This document shows, piece by piece, positions 25,366 to 33,821 of a DNA stretch of 64,000 nt. The translations under genes were made by a program, and so were the position numbers. The number at the start of each line of letters is the position of its first letter. Positions within the stretch are counted from its first letter, which is position 1. The notes under the pieces were generated by a model. The model did not search any database, was not told the DNA's origin, and saw nothing but the letters and a program-made list of their open reading frames with translations. The stretch spans positions 1 to 64,000 of the forward strand of contig NZ_JAODOR010000010.1 of the NCBI RefSeq assembly GCF_025398275.1. Direction: 5' to 3'. The stretch comes from Microbacterium memoriense (GTDB taxonomy: Bacteria; Actinomycetota; Actinomycetes; Actinomycetales; Microbacteriaceae).

Positions 25366-25397
25366 AACGGGGGCTGCCGAGAACGACAGCCCCCGTT
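25366..25397 (-). terminator. Stem-loop behind the arabinose-type binding-protein gene
   Basis: An 11-bp perfect stem (AACGGGGGCTG and its complement) with a 10-base loop, about 36 bp after the stop of the binding-protein gene and 60 bp before the ATPase start. There is no T run; it probably stabilises the upstream mRNA and limits readthrough so that the binding protein is made in excess. Confidence 0.65.
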
Positions 25398-25432
25398 GTC
25401 ATGGTCGCGCGACGGCGCGCGTACCGAGAGGG

Positions 25433-26443
25433 TTAGAAGCCCTTGCCTGCGTCGATCGCGGCCTGGGCCGCTTCCGGCGAGTCGAAGGCCTCGCCGGAGA
25501 CGATGATCGTCTTCTCCACGGTCTCGCCGGCGATCGCTGCCTTGACGGCATCCACCGCCAGGTCGCCGAAGAACGGGTTGTACTGGGCGACGAAGCTCAG
25601 ATCTCCGGCAGCCAGCGCTTCGAGGGCACCCGTTGTGCCGTCGATCGTGGCGATCTTGACGTCGGTGCCGGTGGTGAGTCCGGCATCCTTGACGGCCTGC
25701 GCCGCGCCGATTCCCATTTCGTCGTTCTGCGCGAAGATGAACTGGATGTCGTTGTTGTTGGCCTTCAGCACCGTCTCGGTGACCGACTTGCCTTCTTCCG
25801 CGCTCCAGTTCGCGGTCTGCGCGCCGATCTTGTTCCAGCCCGACGCGCTACCGATCGCGTTGTCGAATCCCTCGTTGCGCTCGTTGACGACGGAGAGCCC
25901 GGGGACGCCTTCCAGCACGTAGTAGTTGGCACCCTCGGGGAAAGCGGTGAGCGCCCAGGTGCCGACTTCTTCGGCGACCTTGACGTTGTCGGGAGCGATG
26001 CGGGTGACGTACAGGTCATCCGACGAGTCGACGCCGCGGTCGAGGAGGATGACGGGGATCTCCGCCTCCTGCGCGAGCTTGAGCGAGTCGTCCCATCCGG
26101 ACGCCTCCGTCGCGGTCAGGAGAATGGCGTCGACCTCATCGTTGACGAAGGTCGCGAAGGCATCAAGCTGCGATTTCTGGTCGCTCGGGCTGGCGGCGGG
26201 AGCGTACTTCAGGTCGAAGCCGGCCTCGGTCGTGAACGCATCCTTGATCGCCTGCTCGTTGGCGTCGCGCCATCCGCCCTCGGGGCCGACGGCAACGAAG
26301 CCGACGGTGAGGAGGTCGTCGCCACCCGCGTCGCCGGAGTTGTCAGTGTCGGTGCCGCCGCTCGCGCAGCCGGCCAGTCCGAGCGTGAGTGCCCCGACCG
26401 CGATCAGACCGATCAGACCGAAGGTTCGCTTGCTATGGGTCAT
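25433..26443 (-). CDS. Pentose/furanose-binding lipoprotein (YtfQ-like)
   Basis: A 336-residue periplasmic-binding-protein-family lipoprotein. The signal peptide ends in LGLAGC with the lipidated Cys at residue 26, then a serine/glycine/aspartate-rich linker. The mature start VGFVAVGPEGGWRDANEQAI and the FAQNDEMGIGAAQAVKDAG segment match YtfQ-type galactofuranose/arabinofuranose receptors. It is the first gene of the arabinose operon, with an AGAGGAG ribosome site 7 bases before the ATG. Substrate is inferred from araDBA downstream: arabinose, perhaps in the furanose form. Confidence 0.9.
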   Translation of the reverse strand: MTHSKRTFGLIGLIAVGALTLGLAGCASGGTDTDNSGDAGGDDLLTVGFVAVGPEGGWRDANEQAIKDAFTTEAGFDLKYAPAASPSDQKSQLDAFATFVNDEVDAILLTATEASGWDDSLKLAQEAEIPVILLDRGVDSSDDLYVTRIAPDNVKVAEEVGTWALTAFPEGANYYVLEGVPGLSVVNERNEGFDNAIGSASGWNKIGAQTANWSAEEGKSVTETVLKANNNDIQFIFAQNDEMGIGAAQAVKDAGLTTGTDVKIATIDGTTGALEALAAGDLSFVAQYNPFFGDLAVDAVKAAIAGETVEKTIIVSGEAFDSPEAAQAAIDAGKGF

Positions 26444-26528
26444 TGCCCGTCTCCTCTTTGAGAGTTCGCTCTCGCGCCGTCATCGGACGCGAGCGGTGCC
26501 CACGTGGACACCTCTGGTGCTACCGGCG

Positions 26529-26544
26529 ATGTTAGCGCTCACAT
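26529..26544. promoter_or_regulatory. LacI-type operator 1 (arabinose operon)
   Basis: ATGTTAGCGCTCACAT is a near-perfect palindrome of the LacI/GalR operator form with a central GCGC. On the minus strand it overlaps a plausible -10 (TAACAT) that is 18 bp from a TTGCGG -35, about 85-110 bp upstream of the binding-protein gene. Binding here would block transcription of the arabinose operon. It probably belongs to the divergent regulator at 26647. Confidence 0.7.
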
Positions 26545-26573
26545 CTGGCTGGCCGCAAGCGTGTCGTCGCGAA

Positions 26574-26589
26574 TTGTTACCGCTCACTT
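26574..26589. promoter_or_regulatory. LacI-type operator 2 (arabinose operon)
   Basis: TTGTTACCGCTCACTT shares the TGTTANCGCTCAC core with operator 1 and lies 45 bp from it centre to centre, a little over four helical turns. It sits 58 bp before the regulator start, so occupancy could also limit regulator synthesis. Confidence 0.65.
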
Positions 26590-26646
26590 TGCCGTGGGGA
26601 GTAGCGTTCTTCTCAGCCCCTCCCGACGAGCGCAAAGGAGTCCCCG

Positions 26647-27681
26647 GTGACCTCGCGAGACCCGTCCGTCGCGCGATCACGCGGCAAGGCCAGCATCTAC
26701 GACGTTGCAGCGCTCGCGGGTGTCTCGCACCAGACGGTGTCGCGAGTCATCAACGACCGCCCTCACATCCGCGAATCGACCCGAGTCAAGGTTCTCGCCG
26801 CAATGGAGGAGATGCAGTACTCCCCCAGTTCGGCCGCGCGGGCACTCGCCACCAATCGCAGCCGTCGCATCGGCGTGCTGGTCGACAGTCCCGTGCAGTA
26901 CGGCCCGAGCAGCACGATGCGCGGGCTCGAAGAGGCGGCACGCGCGGCGGGATACATGGTCAGCGCGAGCACGGTCGACGACGCTCCCTCGCTCGGGCTG
27001 GGCGAGGCGCTTGCCCATCTGCGCGGGCAGGACGTCGACGCGTTGTGCGTGATCGCCCCGCGGTATTCGACGTTGCTCGATGTCCAGGTTGTCTCACGGG
27101 AGCTGCCGACAGTCTTGGTGAAAGCTGATCCAGAGGATGACGTCCTGACGGTCGCCGTCGACCAATACGCCGGCGCCGTACATGCCGTCGACCACCTCCT
27201 CGAGCTCGGCCACCGCCGCATCCTCCATCTCGCTGGACCGGTCGATTGGGCGGATGCCCGCGTGCGTGCGCGGGCCTATTCGGAGCGTCTCGCCGCGGAA
27301 GGCCTCGACGTCCCCAGACAGATCGTCGGTGACTGGACGAGCGACTTCGGCTACCAGGTAGGAGCCGACCCCACCGCAATCCCGGCCGATGTGACGGCGG
27401 TCTTCGCCAGTAACGATCAAATGGCACTCGGGCTCATCCACGGACTCTTCACGCGAGGGATCCTGGTCCCCGAACACATCAGCGTCGTCGGCTTCGACGA
27501 TCTGCCGGATGCCCGGCACTTCCTGCCTCCGCTGACGACCGTCCGCCAGGACTTCCACGCCCTCGGCGCTCTCGCGATGACCTCGCTCCTTGCGGCGCTC
27601 GAAGAGGGATCCGCCCCGGAATACGGCATGATCGAGCCGGAGCTCATCGTGCGCGACTCCACCGCCGCACCCCGCCGCTGA
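26647..27681 (+). CDS. LacI-family regulator of the arabinose operon
   Basis: A 344-residue LacI/GalR regulator with a clear DNA-binding head (IYDVAALAGVSHQTVSRVIND, near 17-37) and an effector domain ending in the family motif ISVVGFDDLPDARHFLPPLTT. The GTG at 26647 has an AAAGGAG ribosome site. It is divergent from the arabinose transport and catabolic operon, and two matching operators lie in between, so it is most probably the arabinose-responsive repressor of that operon. Confidence 0.9.
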   Translation: MTSRDPSVARSRGKASIYDVAALAGVSHQTVSRVINDRPHIRESTRVKVLAAMEEMQYSPSSAARALATNRSRRIGVLVDSPVQYGPSSTMRGLEEAARAAGYMVSASTVDDAPSLGLGEALAHLRGQDVDALCVIAPRYSTLLDVQVVSRELPTVLVKADPEDDVLTVAVDQYAGAVHAVDHLLELGHRRILHLAGPVDWADARVRARAYSERLAAEGLDVPRQIVGDWTSDFGYQVGADPTAIPADVTAVFASNDQMALGLIHGLFTRGILVPEHISVVGFDDLPDARHFLPPLTTVRQDFHALGALAMTSLLAALEEGSAPEYGMIEPELIVRDSTAAPRR

Positions 27682-27701
27682 GCCGCGCCGAAGGGAACAG
27701 C

Positions 27702-28550
27702 ATGCGCATCGCCGTCACTGGATCATCCGGAAAACTCGGAACGGTCGTCACGAGAGAGTTCACCGCTGCCGGGCACGAGGTCATCGGTTTGGATGTCGTC
27801 GGCACCCGCGGGCCCGGCTTCATCCAGATCGATCTCACCGACTACGGGCAGGTCGTCGACGCCCTGACCTCAGTGGACAACAGCCACGACGGCATCGACG
27901 CCGTCGTGCACCTCGCGGCGATCCCGGCTCCCGGCATCCGTCCCGACGTCGCCACCTTCCACAACAACATGGCGAGCACGTTCAACGTGTTCTGGGCGGC
28001 GGTCCGCCTGGGGATCACCCGCATCGTCTACGCCTCCAGCGAGACGCTGCAGGGACTGCCGTTCGACGATGCACCGCCGCCGTACATCCCCGTCGATGAG
28101 GGCTACCCCGCGCGCCCCGAGACCGTGTATTCGCTCGTGAAGCACCTCGAAGAGACGATGGCGATCGAGTTGGTCCGCTGGCATCCCGACGTGTCGATCA
28201 CCGCGCTGCGCTTCTCGAACGTCATGGTGCCCGCCGACTACGCCGACTTCCCCTCCTACGACACGGATGCGAGTGAGCGCGCGTGGAACCTGTGGTCGTA
28301 CATCGATGCGCGCGACGGCGCCCACGCGATCGAGCGCGCGCTCGACGTGGCCCCGCCGGGGTTCGACACGTTCTTGATCGCGTCGCCTGACACCGTCATG
28401 TCGCGACCCAACGCGGAGCTCGTCGCCGAGCTGTTCCCGGATGTGGAGGTCCGCGGCGAGCTGGGCGTGAACAATTCGCTGTTCTCGACCGCCAAGGCCC
28501 AGCGCCTGCTCGGCTACAACCCGCAACACTCCTGGCGCGAGACCCGCTGA
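27702..28550 (+). CDS. NAD(P)-dependent sugar dehydrogenase/epimerase-like (extended SDR)
   Basis: A 282-residue extended short-chain dehydrogenase. It shows the nucleotide motif GSSGKLG (near 7-13), an active-site YSLVK motif (near 144-148) and VVHLAAIPAPG. Proteins of this shape include NAD-dependent uronate, galactose or arabinose dehydrogenases and nucleotide-sugar epimerases. It starts 20 bp after the regulator stop on the same strand, so it is likely co-transcribed with it and tied to sugar metabolism. The substrate cannot be told; oxidation of an aldose to its lactone is one possibility. Confidence 0.8.
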   Translation: MRIAVTGSSGKLGTVVTREFTAAGHEVIGLDVVGTRGPGFIQIDLTDYGQVVDALTSVDNSHDGIDAVVHLAAIPAPGIRPDVATFHNNMASTFNVFWAAVRLGITRIVYASSETLQGLPFDDAPPPYIPVDEGYPARPETVYSLVKHLEETMAIELVRWHPDVSITALRFSNVMVPADYADFPSYDTDASERAWNLWSYIDARDGAHAIERALDVAPPGFDTFLIASPDTVMSRPNAELVAELFPDVEVRGELGVNNSLFSTAKAQRLLGYNPQHSWRETR

Positions 28551-28566
28551 CCCCCGAACCCGGACG

Positions 28567-29400
28567 TCAGGGCTGCGCGCCGGTCGCCACCGGGCGATCG
28601 GGGTGGTTCGCCCACTGGCTCCACGAGCCCGGGTACAGGGCAGCGTCGTATCCGGCGACCATGAGGGCCAGCACTTGCTGAGCGGCGCTCACGCCCGATC
28701 CGCAGTAGACACCGATGAGCTCATCGACCAGACCGAACTCGGCGAACCGTGCACGCAGGTCGGCGGACGAGCGCATCCGCCCCCTCTCATCGAGGTTCTC
28801 GCTGGTCGGAGCGCTCTGCGCGCCCGGAATGTGTCCCGCGCGCGGGTCGATCGGCTCGGTCTCCCCGCGGTAGCGCTCGCCCGCGCGCGCGTCCAGTAAG
28901 ACACCGTTCTGCGCGAGCGCAGCGGCGTCGTCGATCGTGAGCTGCGGCAACTGGCCGGGTCGCAGGGTGACCGATCCCGGTGCGGGCGTGGACTCACCGG
29001 TCTCGAGCGGCAGGTCTTCGTCTCGCCAGGCCTGGAGACCGCCGTCGAGCACACGGGCATCCACTCCGGCGTCGCGCAGCATCCACCAGGCGCGCGCCGC
29101 GCCGTATCCCTGCCAGTCGTCGTAGACGACCACGATGTCGCCGTCATCGATCCCCCAGCGACGGACGGATGCCTGGAACTGCGATGCGTCGGGCAACGGA
29201 TGACGGCCGTCCGTCAGGTCGCCGTGTGCCGCCAGGTCGTCATCGAGCCGCACGAAGACAGCGCCCGGCACGTGCCCTTCGAGGTAGGCGGGGTGACCGT
29301 CCGGACCGCCGAGGCGCCAGCGGACGTCGAGAACGCGCACACGGCCGCGCCGATGCAGGTCGATCAGTTCGTGCGGGGTCGTCAGGTACGCGGCGGGCAT
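28567..29400 (-). CDS. Sulfurtransferase (two rhodanese domains)
   Basis: A 277-residue thiosulfate/3-mercaptopyruvate sulfurtransferase. The first rhodanese domain (about 1-125) is inactive and structural; the second (about 150-270) carries the active-site loop CGSGVSA, whose Cys takes up the sulfane sulfur. Signature segments GHVPGAVFVRLDDDL and GHIPGAQSAPTSENL start each domain. It is convergent with the dehydrogenase gene, whose stop lies 16 bp away. Likely cytoplasmic. Confidence 0.9.
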   Translation of the reverse strand: MPAAYLTTPHELIDLHRRGRVRVLDVRWRLGGPDGHPAYLEGHVPGAVFVRLDDDLAAHGDLTDGRHPLPDASQFQASVRRWGIDDGDIVVVYDDWQGYGAARAWWMLRDAGVDARVLDGGLQAWRDEDLPLETGESTPAPGSVTLRPGQLPQLTIDDAAALAQNGVLLDARAGERYRGETEPIDPRAGHIPGAQSAPTSENLDERGRMRSSADLRARFAEFGLVDELIGVYCGSGVSAAQQVLALMVAGYDAALYPGSWSQWANHPDRPVATGAQP

Positions 29401-29426
29401 GCAGCGAGCCTACTCAGCGGCAGTGC

Positions 29427-30020
29427 TCACGCTGGAGAAGGCACCTTGACCGGACGACCGCGCTTGGGCGTATCGATGGACAAGGCGAGCGCGAGCGCCG
29501 CATCCGGATGCCGAGCCACACGCTCCGCGGCCGACTCAAGCCAGCGCAGTTCACCCTCGGCAGCGAAGAGCAACGCGTCGACGATGAGCGCGTTCGACAG
29601 ATCAGCGGGATGAATGGGCTCGGCCGGCGACTCGCGGCGGAGCCGATCCAGCCGCTCCTGCGTGGCCACTCGCTGTGCATCGATCACGTCGGAGACCGCG
29701 ACGCCGGGCAGGGTTGCTGCAACGGCGAGTTTGATCGCGAGCTCATCGCGGGTTCCCGCAGCACGCTCCACCGGGGCGGCGAGCCAGTCGCGCACCTCGG
29801 CCGACCCGGCATCCGTGATCTGCCAGAACACGTGACCCTGCGCGTCGGTTTGCCCCTTCTCGACGAGGCCGTCGCGCTCGAGGCGGTCGAGCGTGTTGTA
29901 GATCTGACCGACGTTGAGCGGCCAGGTCGATCCGGTCCGGCGGTCGAACTCGCTCCGCAGCTGGTAGCCGTAACACGGACCCTGGTCCAGGATCGCGAGC
30001 AGACTCTGTCGTACCGACAT
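29427..30020 (-). CDS. PadR-family transcriptional regulator
   Basis: A 197-residue PadR regulator: an N-terminal winged helix (SVRQSLLAILDQGPCYGYQL, near 2-21; then WPLNVGQIYNTLDRLERDGL) and a C-terminal helical dimerisation domain (about 85-190, the Vir_act_alpha_C type). The ATG at 30020 has a GGAGGTGGG ribosome site. It is divergent from the alarmone synthetase gene, with an AT-rich 90-bp gap between them that may hold its operator. Such regulators often respond to small aromatic or antibiotic molecules; no effector is implied here. Confidence 0.88.
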   Translation of the reverse strand: MSVRQSLLAILDQGPCYGYQLRSEFDRRTGSTWPLNVGQIYNTLDRLERDGLVEKGQTDAQGHVFWQITDAGSAEVRDWLAAPVERAAGTRDELAIKLAVAATLPGVAVSDVIDAQRVATQERLDRLRRESPAEPIHPADLSNALIVDALLFAAEGELRWLESAAERVARHPDAALALALSIDTPKRGRPVKVPSPA

Positions 30021-30032
30021 CCCCACCTCCAG

Positions 30033-30060
30033 GCATACCGAGTATATGCATACCCGGCAT
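30033..30060. promoter_or_regulatory. Possible PadR promoter/operator region
   Basis: An unusually AT-rich block for this genome (GAGTATATGCATACCC) with two GCATACC copies and a TATGCATA palindrome. On the minus strand TATACT (30041-30046) can serve as the -10 for the PadR gene. PadR proteins commonly bind short palindromes over their own promoter, so autoregulation is inferred; no good -35 was found. Confidence 0.4.
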
Positions 30061-30111
30061 CCATTGCTGCACTCACAGCCCACAACTATGCGCGATCGAT
30101 AGCGTCGAGAC

Positions 30112-30813
30112 ATGGCCGTCACCCCGCAGCCCCTGTCCGTCATGACCGACGAAGGGATCGCGACGTTCTCCCCCGAGCAGCTGCGAGCGCTCCGCGACGA
30201 GTTCCAGCGCTTCCTGCTGGAGTATCAGTTCGGGCTCCGGGAGGTCGAGACGAAGCTCGGGATTCTGCGCGACGAGTTCCAGCTCACTCACGATTACAAC
30301 CCGATCGAGCACATCTCGGCGCGGGTGAAGACCGCGGACAGCCTGATCGACAAGGTGAGCCGCAAGGGCATCGATCCGACGTTCGAGTCGATCCGCGCGC
30401 ACATCACCGACGTCGCGGGCGTTCGTGTCACGACCAGCTTCGCGAAGGATGCCTACCGCCTGTTCGACCTGCTCACGCAGCAGGACGACATCCGCGTGCG
30501 AGAAGTGAAGGACTACATCGCGACCCCGAAGGCCAACGGCTACAAGAGTCTGCACGCGATCATCGAGGTGCCGGTGTTCTTGTCGACAGGGCGCGTGGAT
30601 GTCGCGGTCGAGGTGCAGTTCCGGACGATCGCGATGGATTTCTGGGCCAGCCTCGAGCACAAGATCTACTACAAGTACGACCGGGCGGTGCCGGGTGAAC
30701 TGCTCGCTGAGCTGAAGGATGCCGCCGACTCGGCGGCGCTGCTCGACGCCCGCATGGAGCGGCTGCACCTCCAGGTGCACGGGCCGCGGTCCGGGTCGGT
30801 TCGCGCCGTGTGA
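30112..30813 (+). CDS. Small alarmone synthetase (RelQ-like (p)ppGpp synthetase)
   Basis: A 233-residue GTP pyrophosphokinase-family protein with only the RelA/SpoT synthetase domain. Motifs: RVKTADSLIDK, DVAGVRVTTSFAKD, ATPKANGYKSLHAII and VEVQFRTIAMDFWASLEHK. There is no hydrolase, TGS or ACT domain, so it is a stand-alone small alarmone synthetase making ppGpp, pGpp or pppGpp from ATP and GDP/GMP/GTP. Expected in the cytoplasm and usually controlled by transcription; its promoter lies in the shared gap with the PadR gene. The stop is followed after 1 bp by a convergent gene. Confidence 0.9.
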   Translation: MAVTPQPLSVMTDEGIATFSPEQLRALRDEFQRFLLEYQFGLREVETKLGILRDEFQLTHDYNPIEHISARVKTADSLIDKVSRKGIDPTFESIRAHITDVAGVRVTTSFAKDAYRLFDLLTQQDDIRVREVKDYIATPKANGYKSLHAIIEVPVFLSTGRVDVAVEVQFRTIAMDFWASLEHKIYYKYDRAVPGELLAELKDAADSAALLDARMERLHLQVHGPRSGSVRAV

Positions 30814-30814
30814 C

Positions 30815-31789
30815 CTACAGCGCGGCGCGCCAATCGGCGAGCAGGCGCGCGATCGCGAGCGTCTCATCCCAGGGCATCTCGGGCGCCTGGGTGCGACCCT
30901 CGCGCAGCGCGAGGATCGTGGCGTCCGCTTCCGCCGCCATCGGACTGACGGTGTCCGTACGGATCTCCTCCACGGTCCCATCGCTGAGGCGCAGCGTGGC
31001 GGCGTCGGTGCTTTCCGCCCGACTCCCCCACACGTTCGCGATCTCGAGCTCACCTGCCGTTCCGCGGATGACGGCGCGTCGCGAGAGCGATTGCGTGATC
31101 GCCGTGGCGACCCGCGCGGTGAGGGCGCCGAACACGATCGTGGCCTCGGCGCGCTCGTCGACCTCGCCCACGACGCCAGACGCGTCGACGATGCGCGGGT
31201 CACTCAGCTGGTTGGTCCAGGCGGCGACGCCGACGGCGAGGGAGACGGGGTAGCAGCCAGCATCCAGGATCGCACCGCCGGCGGTGGCGGGGTCGAACAG
31301 GCGCCCGCTTCGGTCACCCGCGTCGAAGCCGATGGATGCTTCGATCTCCGTCACCTCGCCGAGCACTCCGCTCTCGATCATTCGCCGGAGCCGGTCGGGG
31401 AACGGCCCGAATCGATACTTGAACGCCTCGACCAAGGGCAGCCCCACCGCGTCCGCGTGCGCGAGAAGCGCCTCGGTCTCCTCGACGGTCACGCCGAGCG
31501 GCTTCTCGCACAACACCGCCTTGCCTGCGTCCAGCGCCGCGTGCGCGAGCGCGGCGTGGGACGTGTGCACGGTTCCGATGTAGACGGCATCCACATCGTC
31601 GCGCGCGAGGATCTCGTCGTAGGTGCCCCACACCGGCGCGCCATGTGCGTCGGCGAAGGCCCGCGCGCGGTCGGCGTCGCGCGCGGCGACCGCGTGCAAG
31701 ACACCGTGCGAGGCCGCCGGAAGGGCGTGGACAAAATCGGTCGTGATTGCGCCGGCACCGAGAACGGCCCAGCGGGCGGGAGTGTTCAT
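30815..31789 (-). CDS. Gfo/Idh/MocA-family oxidoreductase
   Basis: A 324-residue NAD(P)-dependent sugar or inositol dehydrogenase-type protein. The N-terminal Rossmann fold begins WAVLGAGAITTDFV; the family motif CEKPLG (near 93-98) and the catalytic region DAGCYPVSLA with its Lys/His/Asp environment follow in the C-terminal alpha/beta domain. Relatives act on trans-dihydrodiols, glucose/fructose or inositol; the substrate is not clear. Convergent with the alarmone synthetase gene, 1 bp apart. Confidence 0.87.
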   Translation of the reverse strand: MNTPARWAVLGAGAITTDFVHALPAASHGVLHAVAARDADRARAFADAHGAPVWGTYDEILARDDVDAVYIGTVHTSHAALAHAALDAGKAVLCEKPLGVTVEETEALLAHADAVGLPLVEAFKYRFGPFPDRLRRMIESGVLGEVTEIEASIGFDAGDRSGRLFDPATAGGAILDAGCYPVSLAVGVAAWTNQLSDPRIVDASGVVGEVDERAEATIVFGALTARVATAITQSLSRRAVIRGTAGELEIANVWGSRAESTDAATLRLSDGTVEEIRTDTVSPMAAEADATILALREGRTQAPEMPWDETLAIARLLADWRAAL

Positions 31790-31880
31790 CCCCCCACGGT
31801 ACGACGCCGCACGCTCAGGATGCGTGTCGTCGTATGACGGCGGATCTTTCCGACGCCCGTGGAATCGCTAGCGTGGGCGC

Positions 31881-32402
31881 ATGGCCACGACCCCCGACAC
31901 TGTTGCACGGCCGACGGCGATCGATCCGCGCGGACCGCGCTTCGCGGCATCCATCACGGCCGTTCTCCTTCTGCTCGGCACCTTCCTCGCACTCATCGGC
32001 TCCGCCGCGCGACCGGGTGCGTGGTTTGCCGAACGCGTGGCCGACCCCGCGTTCTGGGTGCTCCTGGTCGTCGATCTGCTCTTCGTCTGGGGCTTCACCT
32101 CTCCGACGACATCGCCGTGGTCAGTGCTCTTTCGCACCCTCGTCCGGCCGCGGCTGGAGCCGCCGGTCGATCTGGAAGATCCGCGCCCGCCCCGATTCGC
32201 GCAAGTGGTCGGTTTCACGGTCGTGACGATCGGTCTGGTCCTGCACCTGATCGGCGTGACGTGGGCGCTGCCGATCGCCGGCGCCGCCGCATTCGTGGCT
32301 GCGTTCTTGAACGCCGCTTTCGCGTTCTGCCTCGGCTGCCAGATGTATCTGGGGCTGGCCCGTCTCGGCATCATCCGCCCACAGGGCGGCCTGGCCGGCT
32401 GA
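31881..32402 (+). CDS. DUF4395-family membrane protein
   Basis: A 173-residue membrane protein with four predicted helices (about 24-46, 58-76, 109-130 and 133-155) and the DUF4395 tail FCLGCQMYL, which carries a conserved CxxC pair. Proteins of this family sit in the membrane next to redox or sulfur genes in many actinobacteria and may be thiol-active, but no reaction is established. The N-terminus begins near DPRGPRFAASITAV, the usual family start. It may form an operon with the flavin reductase 76 bp downstream. Confidence 0.85.
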   Translation: MATTPDTVARPTAIDPRGPRFAASITAVLLLLGTFLALIGSAARPGAWFAERVADPAFWVLLVVDLLFVWGFTSPTTSPWSVLFRTLVRPRLEPPVDLEDPRPPRFAQVVGFTVVTIGLVLHLIGVTWALPIAGAAAFVAAFLNAAFAFCLGCQMYLGLARLGIIRPQGGLAG

Positions 32403-32478
32403 AGCACGGCCCGTCACACACCGTCATAAGACCCCCCTCGCTGACCCTCCCGCCTCGTGGACGGCGTAGCGTCGAGGT

Positions 32479-33060
32479 ATGACGTTTGAGCCCGCACCGC
32501 AGAGCAACCCGCACTTCGAGGCGCCCGGCCACCAGTTCACGTCGTCACTGTCGGCGGATGAGTTCAAGTTGCTGTTCCGCGGACACCCGGGCGGGGTCGC
32601 GGTGATCACCGCCGACGCGGGCGATGGACCGGTCGCGCTGACGGCGACCTCGGTCGCCTCGGTGAGCGCCGAACCACCGCTGCTGATCTTCTCGATCTCC
32701 GCGCAGTCCTCGGCATCCGATGTGCTCCTGCGCGCCGAGACTGTCGTCGTACACCTGCTCGACGCGCACGATCTCGAGGTCGCACAGCTGGGCGCGACGA
32801 GCGGGATCGACCGGTTCGCCGAGACCCACCGCTGGTCACGGCTCGTGACCGGCGAGCCCGTCTACCGCGACGTGCGCGCCTGGGTGCGCTGCGCCGTCAT
32901 CGGGCGCATGGATGCCGGTGGATCCACCGTCATCGCCGCCCACGCTCTGCAGTCCGAACTCGGCCGCGACGCCGGCGATGGCGACGCCCTCGTCTATCAC
33001 AACCGCACCTGGCACCGGCTCGGCGACCACTCGCGCATCGACGGAGCACCACGGCGTTAG
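32479..33060 (+). CDS. Flavin reductase-family protein
   Basis: A 193-residue flavin reductase-like (FMN-binding split barrel) protein of the HpaC/NtaB type. GVAVITADAGDGPVALTATS (near 38-57), PPLLIFSISAQSSASD and GDALVYHNRTWHRLG are family segments for FMN binding. It would supply reduced flavin to an oxygenase partner; none is adjacent, although a luciferase-like protein is encoded at 50360. The next gene starts 10 bp downstream, suggesting co-transcription. Confidence 0.88.
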   Translation: MTFEPAPQSNPHFEAPGHQFTSSLSADEFKLLFRGHPGGVAVITADAGDGPVALTATSVASVSAEPPLLIFSISAQSSASDVLLRAETVVVHLLDAHDLEVAQLGATSGIDRFAETHRWSRLVTGEPVYRDVRAWVRCAVIGRMDAGGSTVIAAHALQSELGRDAGDGDALVYHNRTWHRLGDHSRIDGAPRR

Positions 33061-33070
33061 ACTCCCCTCC

Positions 33071-33427
33071 GTGGGCACTCTCTATTACGGCGGATCGGCG
33101 ACACCGATCCACATCGACGACCGGGCATTGGCCCACCTGAAGGTCGTCCTCGCGACCAAGCTCCGCCGCGGCGAGAGCTTCACGGTGTCCTGGCGGCACC
33201 CGGACGACGAGCCGCGCGGCCGCAGCAGCATCTGGATGCATCCGTCGATCCCCATCCGCTTCGTCTTCGACGACCCCGAGCCGACCGAGCTCAGTCGCGA
33301 GTGGATCGAAGACCTCGCTCAGTCGGCGAACTCCTCAGGGGGGATCACGCTGGTCGCAGAGCACATCGATCCTGCGCCGGAGGCCAAAGAAGACGCGGCG
33401 CCGCAGACGGTCGACGTCACGGGCTGA
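33071..33427 (+). CDS. Short conserved actinobacterial protein, paralog A (DUF7882-like)
   Basis: A 118-residue protein starting GTLYYGGSATPIHIDDRALA with a GTG at 33071. It has the core HLKVVLATKLRRGESFTVSW, then SSIWMHPSIPIRFVF and a helix LSREWIEDLAQSANSSGG. This small family is common in Microbacteriaceae and is often mislabelled as ATP-dependent DNA ligase, apparently because relatives occur fused or adjacent to ligases; no ligase motif is present. A second copy is encoded on the other strand at 33822-34148. Function unknown. Confidence 0.8.
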   Translation: MGTLYYGGSATPIHIDDRALAHLKVVLATKLRRGESFTVSWRHPDDEPRGRSSIWMHPSIPIRFVFDDPEPTELSREWIEDLAQSANSSGGITLVAEHIDPAPEAKEDAAPQTVDVTG

Positions 33428-33433
33428 TTCCGC

Positions 33434-33745
33434 TCAGCAGGAACGCTGCGGGGGAAAGTGCGGGATTCCCACGGGACGAGTCCCGGGTGTGACCTCTTGC
33501 GCGAGTTGTTCGCGGCCGGCGCGGATACACTCCTCGAGGCACGACGCCCGTGAGCGTCTGCGGGTCCCCCGCATCCACACAACGTCGTACACGTCATCGA
33601 CATGCTCGATGTATGCCACCACATGTGGAGCATCGCTCGGACTCCAGCGCGTGTCGCACAACCGCCACGAGCGGTCGTCGATGGGGATCAATTCCAGATC
33701 GTCATCGAGCTGGACGGCCCGCACCTTCGGAACGTTGGTCGTCAT
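33434..33745 (-). CDS. Hypothetical protein
   Basis: A 103-residue protein (MTTNVPKVRAVQLDDDLELI). Regular strands alternate with polar turns (RSWRLCDTRW, PHVVAYIEHVDDVYDVVWM), giving the look of a small beta-sheet domain with a helical tail rich in Arg and Cys. It lies between the two DUF7882-like paralogs and starts 76 bp before the second one ends. No family is recognised. Confidence 0.65.
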   Translation of the reverse strand: MTTNVPKVRAVQLDDDLELIPIDDRSWRLCDTRWSPSDAPHVVAYIEHVDDVYDVVWMRGTRRRSRASCLEECIRAGREQLAQEVTPGTRPVGIPHFPPQRSC

Positions 33746-33821
33746 CGGACCTCACCTCTGACACCATTCAGCGCGCGATCACGGCAGGGGTCGAGGGGAT
33801 TGACAGCGATCGGAGATCGTG

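Noticed and set aside
33071..33427. DNA ligase annotation for the GTLYYGG protein
   Set aside because: The protein has 118 residues and no lysine-containing KxDG ligase motif.
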